64,000 nucleotides of DNA, taken from contig NZ_FNIX01000019.1 of assembly GCF_900104175.1 (NCBI RefSeq), positions 79,866-143,865 of the forward strand, read 5' to 3'. The translations under genes and the position numbers were made by a program. Each line of letters opens with the position of its first letter. Position 1 is the first letter of the stretch. The DNA is from Lentzea jiangxiensis. GTDB taxonomy: Bacteria > Actinomycetota > Actinomycetes > Mycobacteriales > Pseudonocardiaceae. The notes beneath the pieces were generated by a model, which had not been told where the DNA came from, ran no database searches, and saw nothing but the letters and a program-made list of their open reading frames with translations. Shown here in pieces: positions 27,701-34,454 of the stretch.

Positions 27701-27976
27701 CTCGATCAGGAAGAAGTAGCCCCCTTCTCGCTGTACGACTCGACGTACCGAACCGAGCAGGTGGGTCTTGCCGATGCCCTTGCGTCCCTGCAGTGCAAGT
27801 CCGATCGGGCTCGGCCCCGTGCTCGCTTTGGCGTCCGCAATGCCAGTCCTGATGCGGTGCTCCGCTCTGGGGTGCAGACCGTCGACGTGCGAAGGCGAGG
27901 TCTGCCAGACGTCATCCGGTGTCTCGGCGGAGTTGAAGCGCAACGCGGCGAGCGCTTCTCGCAGTTGCGCGGTCAT
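24788..27976 (-). CDS. Double-ATPase: N-terminal AAA plus C-terminal HerA/DUF87-like domain
   Basis: This 1062-residue protein has two P-loop modules. Module one has Walker A GRKGIGKT (residues 64-71), a Walker B-like CVIAVDQLD (about 233-241) and a sensor strand TIVACLPNTW (about 283). A middle region (about 380-640) has long charged helices and a Pro/Arg-rich linker. Module two has Walker A AGSGSGKT (about 680), Walker B LMVMDEAQ (about 936), and the HerA/FtsK-like LLATQAPKGV and TQFFGRLNSP elements. HerA-type ATPases translocate DNA and are frequent cores of defence systems. The start overlaps the upstream gene by 4 bases. This is the last gene of the TIR operon. Confidence 0.85.
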   Translation of the reverse strand: MTAQLREALAALRFNSAETPDDVWQTSPSHVDGLHPRAEHRIRTGIADAKASTGPSPIGLALQGRKGIGKTHLLGSVRRVVQREGGYFFLIELTSGQMFWDDVADAMRSELLRANDDGVFQLTVLLKQLCERAASSVEVTRAVLGEAPLIPDDLRALLNGLRQVDGRIAVECGDTIKALVLYASEHADIGRSYLEGLDELQDERRHWGLPVKPKRPQTLVRDISRILAMTGPCVIAVDQLDTLVNKSQDAFDDDTSNSELAQEIALISDGLMQLRETTRRTLTIVACLPNTWVKLGSIASDTVGDRFSTTPILSAIMDGGIARTLVEKWLGTIYQRKGIIPPHPTWPVAAEAFDSWQPMTPRELLKRIHAHAESCFHGEIEELRSFDEKQQPREEAVQSVAAVTAEQEFDDLAELDAEFARLRAKAGLAAADVKPHNEDEVMPALLLAGLRSWVTEIGNDDLTWHPEPQLDDNSLHAGLRHTVDEEKDVEERWVFRLIASSHGNRVLRRLRDARAAAENVRGRHLILIRNGAKGWTGAKTRGEVAEFERSGGRSIDVSDDDLRTFGALKEMWSTQSYQLFAWLAARKPASSTTFLRQIMPDPTRTTPRGGRQETRPPPRRKLEPPRLGPEPNPVQMPEPPSLPEVPQPHQGRQRQGAQEGEIVLGMDGEIRIALESLRKHAIVFAGSGSGKTVLLRRIVEECALQGVSAIVLDPNNDLARLGDAWPEPPGEWRPGDREAAAEYLAGTEVVVWTPGRAGGRPLVFHPLPDFAEVRGDEDEFVAAIEAAVARLVPHARIGNETKFAVRGRAVLKEALKHYARSDRRDLGGFVDLLAELPEGVSGLNSAPATAADLAETLRAAMVNDPLLGGRGEPTDPGVLLQPSAGKRARISVINFVGLPSDEQRQGFISQLQLEVFAWIKRNPAVDRPLGGLMVMDEAQTIAPSGGVTASTQTTILLASQARKYGLGLLLATQAPKGVHNQITGNATTQFFGRLNSPAQIAAATEMARAKGSSVADISRLERGQFYVTGDTFGFRRMLAPMCLSHHPPSPLRLEEVVERARQ

Positions 27977-28584
27977 GACGATTCCTCGATCGCGATGAGG
28001 TGCAAGTCCTCACCGCCGATCCGCACCGCGGCGGCGCGGTCGTCCGCGCTGAGCATCTTCGTGTTCGAGTCCGGTGCCAGGTGGACGGTCCCGGTCTTCA
28101 GCATCTCCAGCAGCACCTCGTCCACCTGGCTCTTCTCGGCTCCGTTCAACCGGGGGCGGATGCGGGCCAGGCGGATCCACTCCTCCGGCGCGCTGGCCAG
28201 GTCGCCGTAGACCGCTCGGATCAGCGACTCCAGGTCCTCAGATCGGACCGCCTCGACGAGCAGGCCGCGGCGGTGGAGAAACCCGATGACCCGGCGGAGC
28301 ATCTCGGTGTGCGCCCGAGCCAGCGGTCCGGCATGGGTGGGCGCATCACCGCGGACGAGATCCTTCATGCACCACTCGACACCCTTGTCGGTGATCTCGT
28401 GCACAAGCTTGCCGGCCTCCTTCGAGGTCGACATCAGGTCGTCGTCGTTCAGCGGGCCGCGCACCTTCGGCGGCAGCTTGATCTTGAACCGGTCGGTCAA
28501 CTCCTTGTGCGGGATGGCGCGGTCTTCCAGCATGAGCTGCATCAGTGCCGCTCGTGCCTGAGGGCTGTACGTCTCCGGCATCAC
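27973..28584 (-). CDS. Unknown 203-aa protein of the TIR/KGGVGR/HerA operon
   Basis: This soluble, mostly helical protein has no motif that I recognise. The first 60 residues (SPQARAALMQLMLEDRAIPH, then KELTDRF) have the spacing of a winged-helix or helix-turn-helix fold, and the middle carries a TDKGVEWC segment. A DNA-binding or adaptor role between the ATPases is a guess. Its stop overlaps the HerA-like start (ATGA), and it begins 8 bases after the KGGVGR gene, so co-translation and a stoichiometric partnership are likely. Confidence 0.6.
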   Translation of the reverse strand: MMPETYSPQARAALMQLMLEDRAIPHKELTDRFKIKLPPKVRGPLNDDDLMSTSKEAGKLVHEITDKGVEWCMKDLVRGDAPTHAGPLARAHTEMLRRVIGFLHRRGLLVEAVRSEDLESLIRAVYGDLASAPEEWIRLARIRPRLNGAEKSQVDEVLLEMLKTGTVHLAPDSNTKMLSADDRAAAVRIGGEDLHLIAIEESS

Positions 28585-28592
28585 GCCGCCTT

Positions 28593-30236
28593 TCAGTCCG
28601 TGAACGCGTTGATTCGTCGATCGATGCGGGTGAGCAGTGCGCCCACCTCTGCGCGCAACCGCCCCGGTACCGGCACGCCGGTACCGTTGCTCCGGCTCTT
28701 GCTGAGCAGCATCAGGTCCGCCGACCGGTCGCGGAGGAGGTCCATGTCCCCGTCGTCGAGGGCGCTCGTCATCCCGCCCACCGCCTCCCCGAGCAGTGCG
28801 AGCCGTGCTTCGTAGGAAAGTTGGTCCGGCAGCTCGCGCAGGGCGGCCTCCGCGATGCGCAGCGCTTCGAGATCCGGCTCGGTCTCGGGCGCAGGGGCCG
28901 CCTTGATGAGGTCGTGCAGCTCACGCGCCACCTGCGCGGGCCGCCCGGTCGGGTCGAACTGCAGGTGCCGCAAGCTGCGCAGGAAGCCGGGTAGCAGCTC
29001 ACGGTCCGTGCCTCGGGTGAGCAGGCAGAACATCTGCCGCTGAGACCCGTCCGGTCCGAGGGTGCGTCGCATGAAACGTTCCGCCTCGGTCAACTGCCAC
29101 CGGCTCAGCGCACCGTCGACCACGAGGCAGAGGTGCTCGGCGGGATCGTCCGTCTGATCGAGGAATTCAGGGTCTCCCGACACCGACCTGTCGGCTGTCA
29201 CCCCGAGCAACCGCAGTTCGGTGATGAGTTCCGTCCCAGTGCGCCAGAGCGTCCGCGGACTGGACACCAGAAGGTCCCAGTCGAACTTGCGGCGGTGTCG
29301 CGAGCGGGCCGCCGCCACGTAGGCGTCGCGGTTGTCAGCCAGGAGGTCGGTCCGGTCGAACTCCTGGGCGATCACCGCAGCGACGGTTTCCAGAGCGAAC
29401 GAGATCTGGTCCGAGGACGGAGGTCGCTCGGCCAGCACCGGCAGCAGTTCGCCGAAGCTCCAGTACGAGATGTACGGCACCGTCAGATGTCGCACCATCT
29501 GTTCCGGAGTAACGCCCTTCACCAGCCAGTTGTTGAACAACGGCGCAACGACGCCGACGCACTTCTGCTGCCATTCCTCGGCCCGCTCGTACTCCATGCG
29601 GTTGTCGAGCCGAGATAGCACCGGCATCACCTGATGACGTGGCCGGTCGTAAGGCAAGCGGTCCCGTGCCTGATCCGCGAGGTGGACGATGTCCACGACC
29701 TCGTTGAGGTTCTGCTCGTTGGCGGTGAACACCACCACCAACCGGTCCGGCAGTTGCGCGGCGCAGATGCCGGCGATGTCCGAGACGCCGGTACGGCTGT
29801 CGATCAGCACGAAGTCGTACTTGGCAATCCATTCCTCGCGACGGTCCTCGAGGTATTCGGCGAAGCCCTGTTCGTAGAGCTCCTCCCAGTCGATCTCCTG
29901 CATCCGGTACGTGTAGGCGGCGTCGAGCTTGTTCCCCACCACTTTGCCCGCCGCCATCAGGTCGAGCACGCCACCCTCGACGTCGACACGAACCGTGTGT
30001 GCCGGAGGCACTTCAACCTTTTGGAGGAAGTCGTAAGCGAGATCCACCACACCGCTGTCCGGCACGTGGGAGAGGTGGGGGCGGAAGTAGAGGTGAAGAC
30101 CGGGCGCTTCCAGGTCCCAGTCGACGGCGAGCACCCGATAGCCCCAGCGGGCGAGCAGCACCGCCGTGTTGGCCAGGGTGAAACTGCGCCCGACGCCGCC
30201 CTTGTAGGAGTAGAACGTGATCACGGTTCCGGACAT
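28593..30236 (-). CDS. KGGVGR-motif ParA/MinD-like ATPase with TIR-like second half
   Basis: In this 547-residue protein the deviant Walker A appears as YSYKGGVGRS (residues 10-19), with Arg where ParA has Lys-Thr. DWDLEAPGLH (near 40-49) and FVLIDSRTG (near 140) supply the switch elements of SIMIBI ATPases. Residues from about 310 begin WDLLVSSP and later show HLCLVVDGALSRWQ and LLPGFLRSL, a pattern that resembles the TIR fold. KGGVGR ATPases are known from predicted nucleotide-dependent conflict systems. The TIR gene upstream overlaps its start by 16 bases. Confidence 0.82.
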   Translation of the reverse strand: MSGTVITFYSYKGGVGRSFTLANTAVLLARWGYRVLAVDWDLEAPGLHLYFRPHLSHVPDSGVVDLAYDFLQKVEVPPAHTVRVDVEGGVLDLMAAGKVVGNKLDAAYTYRMQEIDWEELYEQGFAEYLEDRREEWIAKYDFVLIDSRTGVSDIAGICAAQLPDRLVVVFTANEQNLNEVVDIVHLADQARDRLPYDRPRHQVMPVLSRLDNRMEYERAEEWQQKCVGVVAPLFNNWLVKGVTPEQMVRHLTVPYISYWSFGELLPVLAERPPSSDQISFALETVAAVIAQEFDRTDLLADNRDAYVAAARSRHRRKFDWDLLVSSPRTLWRTGTELITELRLLGVTADRSVSGDPEFLDQTDDPAEHLCLVVDGALSRWQLTEAERFMRRTLGPDGSQRQMFCLLTRGTDRELLPGFLRSLRHLQFDPTGRPAQVARELHDLIKAAPAPETEPDLEALRIAEAALRELPDQLSYEARLALLGEAVGGMTSALDDGDMDLLRDRSADLMLLSKSRSNGTGVPVPGRLRAEVGALLTRIDRRINAFTD

Positions 30237-30883
30237 GGCTTGAACCTCGGCAAAGGCGGTCGCGGAGTGACGATCGGGTCGGGTAGCTCGACGATCGGCC
30301 AGTCGGGCTGCCAGTCGGGAACCTGGTTGACCAGTTCCACCAGATCCCGGGCCAGCCGCTTCACTTCCTGGTGGAACTGGAAGTAGTGGACGGTCTGCTG
30401 GTACACCGGATCGGGATGCGCGAATTCCTTGAAGTCGTGGTAACTGCGCATCCGTTCCTCCTCCGGGAAGTTCTCCGAATCAGAGAAGAGGATGGGATAG
30501 ATCAATCCCTGAGGGATCTCGGTGGTGGCAAAACCCAGCATCTCCTCCCGAGCCCGCATGCTGTACAGCTCCGCCATGCACCAACCCGACGTGAAGTAGT
30601 GCGGTGTCATGACCTGGATCATGATCTTGCTGCGCCGCAGCGAGGTCTGCAGGTTGTGCGCCCACTGCACCGCTTTGGGCATGTGGCGGTCCATGTAGAT
30701 CCTCGGCGTCGGCGCGCACTCGTCGGCGAGGCAGTCCTTCAGCTTGTTGTAGAAGTGGTTCAACAGCCATTTCTGGACGTTGCCCTGACGGCTGTAGCTG
30801 ATGAAGAAATCGAACTCGTAGCCGGACACGAGGAACAACGGTAGATGCGGCACACGGTCGATAAAAGACAAAAAAGTGGGCAT
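30221..30883 (-). CDS. TIR-domain protein (predicted NAD-targeting effector)
   Basis: The TIR domain begins FDFFISYSRQG, followed by a box reading RIYMDR and the WCMAEL segment. The Glu there aligns with the catalytic Glu of NAD-cleaving TIR proteins. The domain spans about 150 residues, and a Pro-rich tail follows. The start is uncertain: an ATG at 30883 is used here, but GTG codons at 30934 and 30829 are possible and none has a good ribosome site. It is the first gene of the four-gene operon and overlaps the KGGVGR start. The expected role is abortive-infection NADase or signal generator; this is inference. Confidence 0.83.
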   Translation of the reverse strand: MPTFLSFIDRVPHLPLFLVSGYEFDFFISYSRQGNVQKWLLNHFYNKLKDCLADECAPTPRIYMDRHMPKAVQWAHNLQTSLRRSKIMIQVMTPHYFTSGWCMAELYSMRAREEMLGFATTEIPQGLIYPILFSDSENFPEEERMRSYHDFKEFAHPDPVYQQTVHYFQFHQEVKRLARDLVELVNQVPDWQPDWPIVELPDPIVTPRPPLPRFKPCPEP

Positions 30884-30996
30884 TTTCGGCCGTTGCGACC
30901 AAAAATTGGACAAAAACCGGGCGGGCGACTTCACGAACCCGGAACAGCGAGAAGCCCCCCGATCGACTTCGACCAGAAGGCTTCTTCGGTGCTGAG

Positions 30997-31068
<72 letters not shown>

Positions 31069-31069
31069 G

Positions 31070-31142
31070 AGCGGATGACGAGACTCGAACTCGCGACCCT
31101 CACCTTGGCAAGGTGATGCGCTACCAACTGCGCTACATCCGC
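31070..31142 (-). tRNA. tRNA-Gly(GCC), copy 1
   Basis: This 73-base cloverleaf has acceptor GCGGATG, anticodon GCC within CTTGCCAAG, T-loop AGTTCGAGTC and discriminator U. It is identical to the copy at 31489-31561. Confidence 0.95.
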
Positions 31143-31252
31143 TTTGCTCCCCGGTTTCCCGCGGCGCGAGAGGAACTTTATCCGACGGTCCCCGGAAGTT
31201 CCAAATCGGCTGATCTCGAGGCCGACGCCCCCGCAGGCAGCCCCTGGCAACG

Positions 31253-31291
31253 CCAGCGGGGCCCGGTGCGATGTGCACCGGGCCCCGCTGG
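31253..31291 (-). terminator. 17-bp hairpin inside the tRNA cluster
   Basis: Perfect arms 31253-31269 and 31275-31291 enclose a 5-base loop. The hairpin lies downstream of the Gly-Cys-Val tRNA group and before the second Gly-Val pair in the direction of transcription. It splits the cluster into two transcription units or attenuates read-through. Confidence 0.75.
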
Positions 31292-31301
31292 GTGATCCGA
31301 G

Positions 31302-31373
<72 letters not shown>

Positions 31374-31374
31374 G

Positions 31375-31446
31375 AGGCGGAGACGGGAATCGAACCCGTG
31401 TACAGGGCTTTGCAGGCCCTTGCCTAAACCACTCGGCCACTCCGCC
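31375..31446 (-). tRNA. tRNA-Cys(GCA)
   Basis: This 72-base cloverleaf has acceptor GGCGGAG, anticodon GCA in CCTGCAAAG, T-loop GGTTCGATTC and discriminator U as required for tRNA-Cys. It is the only Cys tRNA in the cluster. Confidence 0.95.
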
Positions 31447-31488
31447 AGGAGCATGAGTCCACAGTGAAACTCCACTAGGGACTCACAG

Positions 31489-31561
31489 AGCGGATGACGA
31501 GACTCGAACTCGCGACCCTCACCTTGGCAAGGTGATGCGCTACCAACTGCGCTACATCCGC
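31489..31561 (-). tRNA. tRNA-Gly(GCC), copy 2
   Basis: This is identical to the tRNA-Gly at 31070-31142 and is the promoter-proximal gene of the cluster on the minus strand. Confidence 0.95.
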
Positions 31562-31623
31562 GTACATCACTGACTTCGTGATGTTGAAACTACCTTATAC
31601 GAGGGGTTCAAGCGGTTTTCACC

Positions 31624-31654
31624 GGGGGTGCCCGCTTCGCCTTCGCGGGCCCCC
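31624..31654 (-). terminator. Imperfect GC-rich hairpin after ssgB
   Basis: A GCCCGC/GCGGGC stem is extended by a GGGG/CCCC segment across a one-base bulge. It lies 14 bases beyond the SsgB stop and is a likely terminator for that gene. Confidence 0.5.
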
Positions 31655-31667
31655 TACCTCGGGTTAT

Positions 31668-32093
31668 TCAGCTCAGGTCGTTCGAGATGAGGTGCGTGAG
31701 CGCCTCGTCGACGTTGACCCAGAGGTGCTCGTTGCCCGGCACGACCACGTCGTAGGTGCGGTCGAGGAAGTCGGCGAGCTCCTGGGCGGACGCCTCGAAC
31801 ATGGCGTGGCCGGACGGGGAGCTCAGCTCGATCACGACGACCTCGGGGTCGTCGGCGGCGGGGCGGATCCGGACGTCACCGTCGCCGGCGTCGGCGATGA
31901 GACCGTCTGCGAGCAGGTCGCGGGCGTACACCCACTCGACCCAACCGGCGCGGCCGGTGCGGAACGCGGCGACTACCGCGTACGGGTCCTTCGTGTCGTA
32001 TCGCAGCTCCACCTGAACCGGAACCGCAGGGGTCCTCGGCGCCAGCAGGTCGAAGACCGCTGTCGAGCGGAGCGTCACGTGATCGTTGCGCAT
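31668..32093 (-). CDS. ssgB: SsgA/SsgB-family sporulation and cell-division regulator
   Basis: This 141-residue SALP protein has the compact family fold. FDLLAP near residue 14 is followed by a VELRYDTKDPYAVVAAF core strand and WVEWVYARDLLADGL, all highly conserved in SsgB of morphologically complex actinobacteria. SsgB recruits FtsZ to future septa during sporulation-specific division. The sequence is closest in style to SsgB rather than to the other SALPs, which are streptomycete-specific. It implies that the host forms sporulating hyphae. The gene stands alone, divergent from the sigma-factor gene. Confidence 0.9.
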   Translation of the reverse strand: MRNDHVTLRSTAVFDLLAPRTPAVPVQVELRYDTKDPYAVVAAFRTGRAGWVEWVYARDLLADGLIADAGDGDVRIRPAADDPEVVVIELSSPSGHAMFEASAQELADFLDRTYDVVVPGNEHLWVNVDEALTHLISNDLS

Positions 32094-32325
32094 CGTCGTT
32101 ACCCTCTTCTCCCTTCCCGGTCAATGAAACGACCGAGTACCTCAGTTGTGACGTGCATGTGGCGAGGAACGCTCGCGATCCGGGGTCAGATCACCCCATT
32201 GGGTCAGCTCGACTCCGCAACGCGACCGCTTGCACGCACTCCGTGTCCTCCTCGCTCGTCAGCAGATGTTCAGCGACCCCCATCTTGCTGGGTCTAACCT
32301 GAACCCGGTACCGGCTGTTGCGCGA

Positions 32326-32973
32326 ATGTTGGACGTGAGGACATCTCTGGTGGCTGAACCGCCCGGCCCGGCCGCTGCGCCACGCGACGGCCGGCCGACT
32401 GATTTCGAGCTGGTGCAAAGGCTCGCACAGGGCGATCGGCCGGCGTTCGGTGAGCTGTACGACAGGTACGGCACACCAGCTTATTCGCTGGCCAGACGCA
32501 TCTGCGTGGACCCGGAACTGGCCGAGGACGTCGTCCAGGAGGCCTTCCTCGCGCTCTGGCGGCACCCCGCCAGGTTCGACCCCACCCGCGGAAGTTTCGG
32601 CACCTGGTTGATGACCTTGGTTCACCACCGCGCGGTGGATGCCGTACGTAAAGAGAACACTCAAAGGCGCCGAACTGTTCCCCTCACCGACGACGTGTCC
32701 CCGCCTCCCACCGAGGGCTCGGACCACGCGGCGTTGGTCAGCGTGGTGAGCGCCGAGGTCCGAGCAGCGCTCCACACGTTGCCCGAAGAGCAGCGCCAAG
32801 TGATAGCCCTTGCTTATCTGGGCGGCTACACGCAGTGCGAGGTTGCGAAGCTGACAGGCGTGCCACTGGGGACTGTGAAATCGCGCACGTTCGCTGCCAT
32901 AAGACGTCTGAGAGGGACGTTGGGGAACTTGTGGACCGGCGAGACCGGAGAGACGACGGGAGCACACCGGTGA
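32326..32973 (+). CDS. ECF RNA polymerase sigma factor (SigK-like)
   Basis: This protein is about 215 residues from the ATG at 32326; an upstream in-frame ATG at 32230 is not needed for the fold. Sigma region 2 spans about residues 30-95 (AFGELYDRYG, then EDVVQEAFLALWR). Region 4 spans 145-200 (LPEEQRQVIALAYLGGYTQ and GTVKSR). The stop overlaps the GTG of the anti-sigma gene by four bases, so production is coupled. It should direct a stress regulon and be held inactive by its neighbour. Confidence 0.92.
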   Translation: MLDVRTSLVAEPPGPAAAPRDGRPTDFELVQRLAQGDRPAFGELYDRYGTPAYSLARRICVDPELAEDVVQEAFLALWRHPARFDPTRGSFGTWLMTLVHHRAVDAVRKENTQRRRTVPLTDDVSPPPTEGSDHAALVSVVSAEVRAALHTLPEEQRQVIALAYLGGYTQCEVAKLTGVPLGTVKSRTFAAIRRLRGTLGNLWTGETGETTGAHR

Positions 32974-33758
32974 ACGGCGACCCGTGCGCCCAGGAGGAGC
33001 TCGCCGTCGGCTGGGCGATGCACTCCTTGGAGCCCGACGAGGAAGCACTGGTCCGCGACCACCTGCCGGCCTGCCCCGCGTGCCGGAGCACGGTGCGGGC
33101 GACGCAGGAGGTCTTGGCGGGCATCGGCGGAGCGCTCCGCCAGGAGCAGCCACCACCCCGCCTGCGCGCGAGGCTGATGGAGCAGATCGAGCACACCCCG
33201 CAGGAGCCCCCTGCGCACGACCACACCCCGCGCCACGCGGCGGCCCCGATCCCGCTGCGCCCGCAACACCGCCGCCGCACCGGCCGCGCGCTGCTGGCCG
33301 CGGCCGCCGCAGCCGCCGTCCTGGCGGGAGGCGGCTACCTCGGCGTGCGCGTGAACCAGCTCTCGAACCAGGTGACGGCCTCCGAAGCCCGCACCAACGA
33401 CCTGAACACGGCCCTCTCGCTGGCCGCCGACCCGAGCACGAACAGGGCGGTCCTGCGCACCGACAAGGGTGACGAGGTGGCCGTCGTCCTCTCGAACTCG
33501 TCCGCCGCCGCCGTGGTGCCGAAGGGCCTGAAACCGAACGACCCGGGCCATGTTTACGTAGTTTGGGGTGCGAGCACGAAAGCGCCGGTACCGTTGGCGA
33601 TGTTCGACGTTCGAGCCGGTTCGACCGACCCGCGACTGCTGGCCTGGTCGTCCGAAGCGCACAAGCACACGACCTTCGCGGTGTCGCTCGAACCAGGCCG
33701 CCAGCTCCCGCCGGAACCCTCGGACGTGGTGGCGGGAGGCCAGGTTGCACCCGCCTGA
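32970..33758 (+). CDS. RskA-like zinc-binding anti-sigma factor
   Basis: This 262-residue membrane protein starts at the GTG that overlaps the sigma gene. The N-terminal anti-sigma domain has the zinc motif HLPACPAC (His-x3-Cys-x2-Cys) near residues 31-38. One transmembrane helix (about residues 107-125, Ala/Gly-rich) follows an Arg-rich stretch. The extracellular part is an RskA-type C-terminal domain containing GHVYVVWG. Regulated proteolysis of the external part would release the sigma factor. Confidence 0.9.
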   Translation: MNGDPCAQEELAVGWAMHSLEPDEEALVRDHLPACPACRSTVRATQEVLAGIGGALRQEQPPPRLRARLMEQIEHTPQEPPAHDHTPRHAAAPIPLRPQHRRRTGRALLAAAAAAAVLAGGGYLGVRVNQLSNQVTASEARTNDLNTALSLAADPSTNRAVLRTDKGDEVAVVLSNSSAAAVVPKGLKPNDPGHVYVVWGASTKAPVPLAMFDVRAGSTDPRLLAWSSEAHKHTTFAVSLEPGRQLPPEPSDVVAGGQVAPA

Positions 33759-33780
33759 ATCCCAACAGGATGATCGACAC

Positions 33781-34206
33781 ATGACGAAGCCCGACGTGAA
33801 GCCCGAGGACGAGCACAAGGGCTGGCGCCACTGGTTCCACCGCAACCCGGCGCTGAACCTCGCCTACCGCATCGGCGTGGGCGTGATCGGCGGCATCGTG
33901 CTGGTCGCGGGCGTCATCATGATCCCGTACCCCGGCCCGGGCTGGCTCGTGGTCTTCGCGGGCCTCGCGATCCTCGCGACGGAGTTCGAGTGGGCGGGCC
34001 GAGTCCTCAAGTTCGCGAAGCGCTACTACGACCGCTGGGTCGAGTGGCTCAAGCGCCAGCCGTCCTGGGTCCGCGGCCTCGTGATGGCCGGCGTCTGCGG
34101 CATCGTCCTCGTCACCTGCTACCTCCTCAACGTGTTCGCGCTGGTAGGCGGCTGGTTCGGCCTTGAGTGGAGCTGGTTGCAGAGCCCGATTTTTGGTTCT
34201 CGTTGA
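33781..34206 (+). CDS. PGPGW-motif small membrane protein (TIGR02611 type)
   Basis: This 141-residue protein has a charged N-terminus, two hydrophobic segments (about residues 30-52 and 100-120) and the signature YPGPGWLVVFAGLAILATEFEW that defines this actinobacterial family. Its function is unknown. It starts 22 bases after the anti-sigma gene on the same strand, so it may belong to the same envelope-stress unit. The stop lies 56 bases before tRNA-Val(CAC). Confidence 0.85.
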   Translation: MTKPDVKPEDEHKGWRHWFHRNPALNLAYRIGVGVIGGIVLVAGVIMIPYPGPGWLVVFAGLAILATEFEWAGRVLKFAKRYYDRWVEWLKRQPSWVRGLVMAGVCGIVLVTCYLLNVFALVGGWFGLEWSWLQSPIFGSR

Positions 34207-34262
34207 TGATGTTGTAAGCTATGGCCACACCGCGAGAGCGGGACGGCAAGACAACAGAACAC

Positions 34263-34334
34263 GGGCGTTTAGCTCAGCGGGAGAGCGCTTCGTTCACACC
34301 GAAGAGGTCACTGGTTCGATCCCAGTATCGCCCA
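34263..34334 (+). tRNA. tRNA-Val(CAC), integration target
   Basis: This 72-base cloverleaf has acceptor GGGCGTT, D-loop AGCTCAGCGGGAGAGC, anticodon CAC in GTTCACACC, T-loop GGTTCGATCC and discriminator A. One U-U mismatch sits in the acceptor stem. Its 3' part is repeated exactly at 43800-43844, so it is the attachment site of the integrative element that follows. Confidence 0.95.
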
Positions 34335-34336
34335 CA
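34292..34336 (+). repeat. attL: 45-bp tRNA-Val 3' end core
   Basis: This segment, from the anticodon loop to two bases past the tRNA, is identical over 45 bases to 43800-43844. The intact tRNA is retained on this side, as usual when the element carries the 3' part of the gene. Confidence 0.92.
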
Positions 34337-34337
34337 C

Positions 34338-34383
34338 AAGCCGGAGGGGCTCTGATCTGCAGAGATCAGAGCCCCTCCGGCTT
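34338..34383 (+). terminator. 21-bp perfect hairpin after tRNA-Val
   Basis: Arms 34338-34358 and 34363-34383 are fully complementary around a 4-base loop and end in CTTTCT. It terminates the tRNA transcript and also faces the end of the integrase gene. Confidence 0.9.
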
Positions 34384-34454
34384 TCTGCGCACGCCGACGA
34401 CCGCCCGCACTGGCCTGCGGGACACAAATCCGTACACAAACGGGGTCTACAAGG

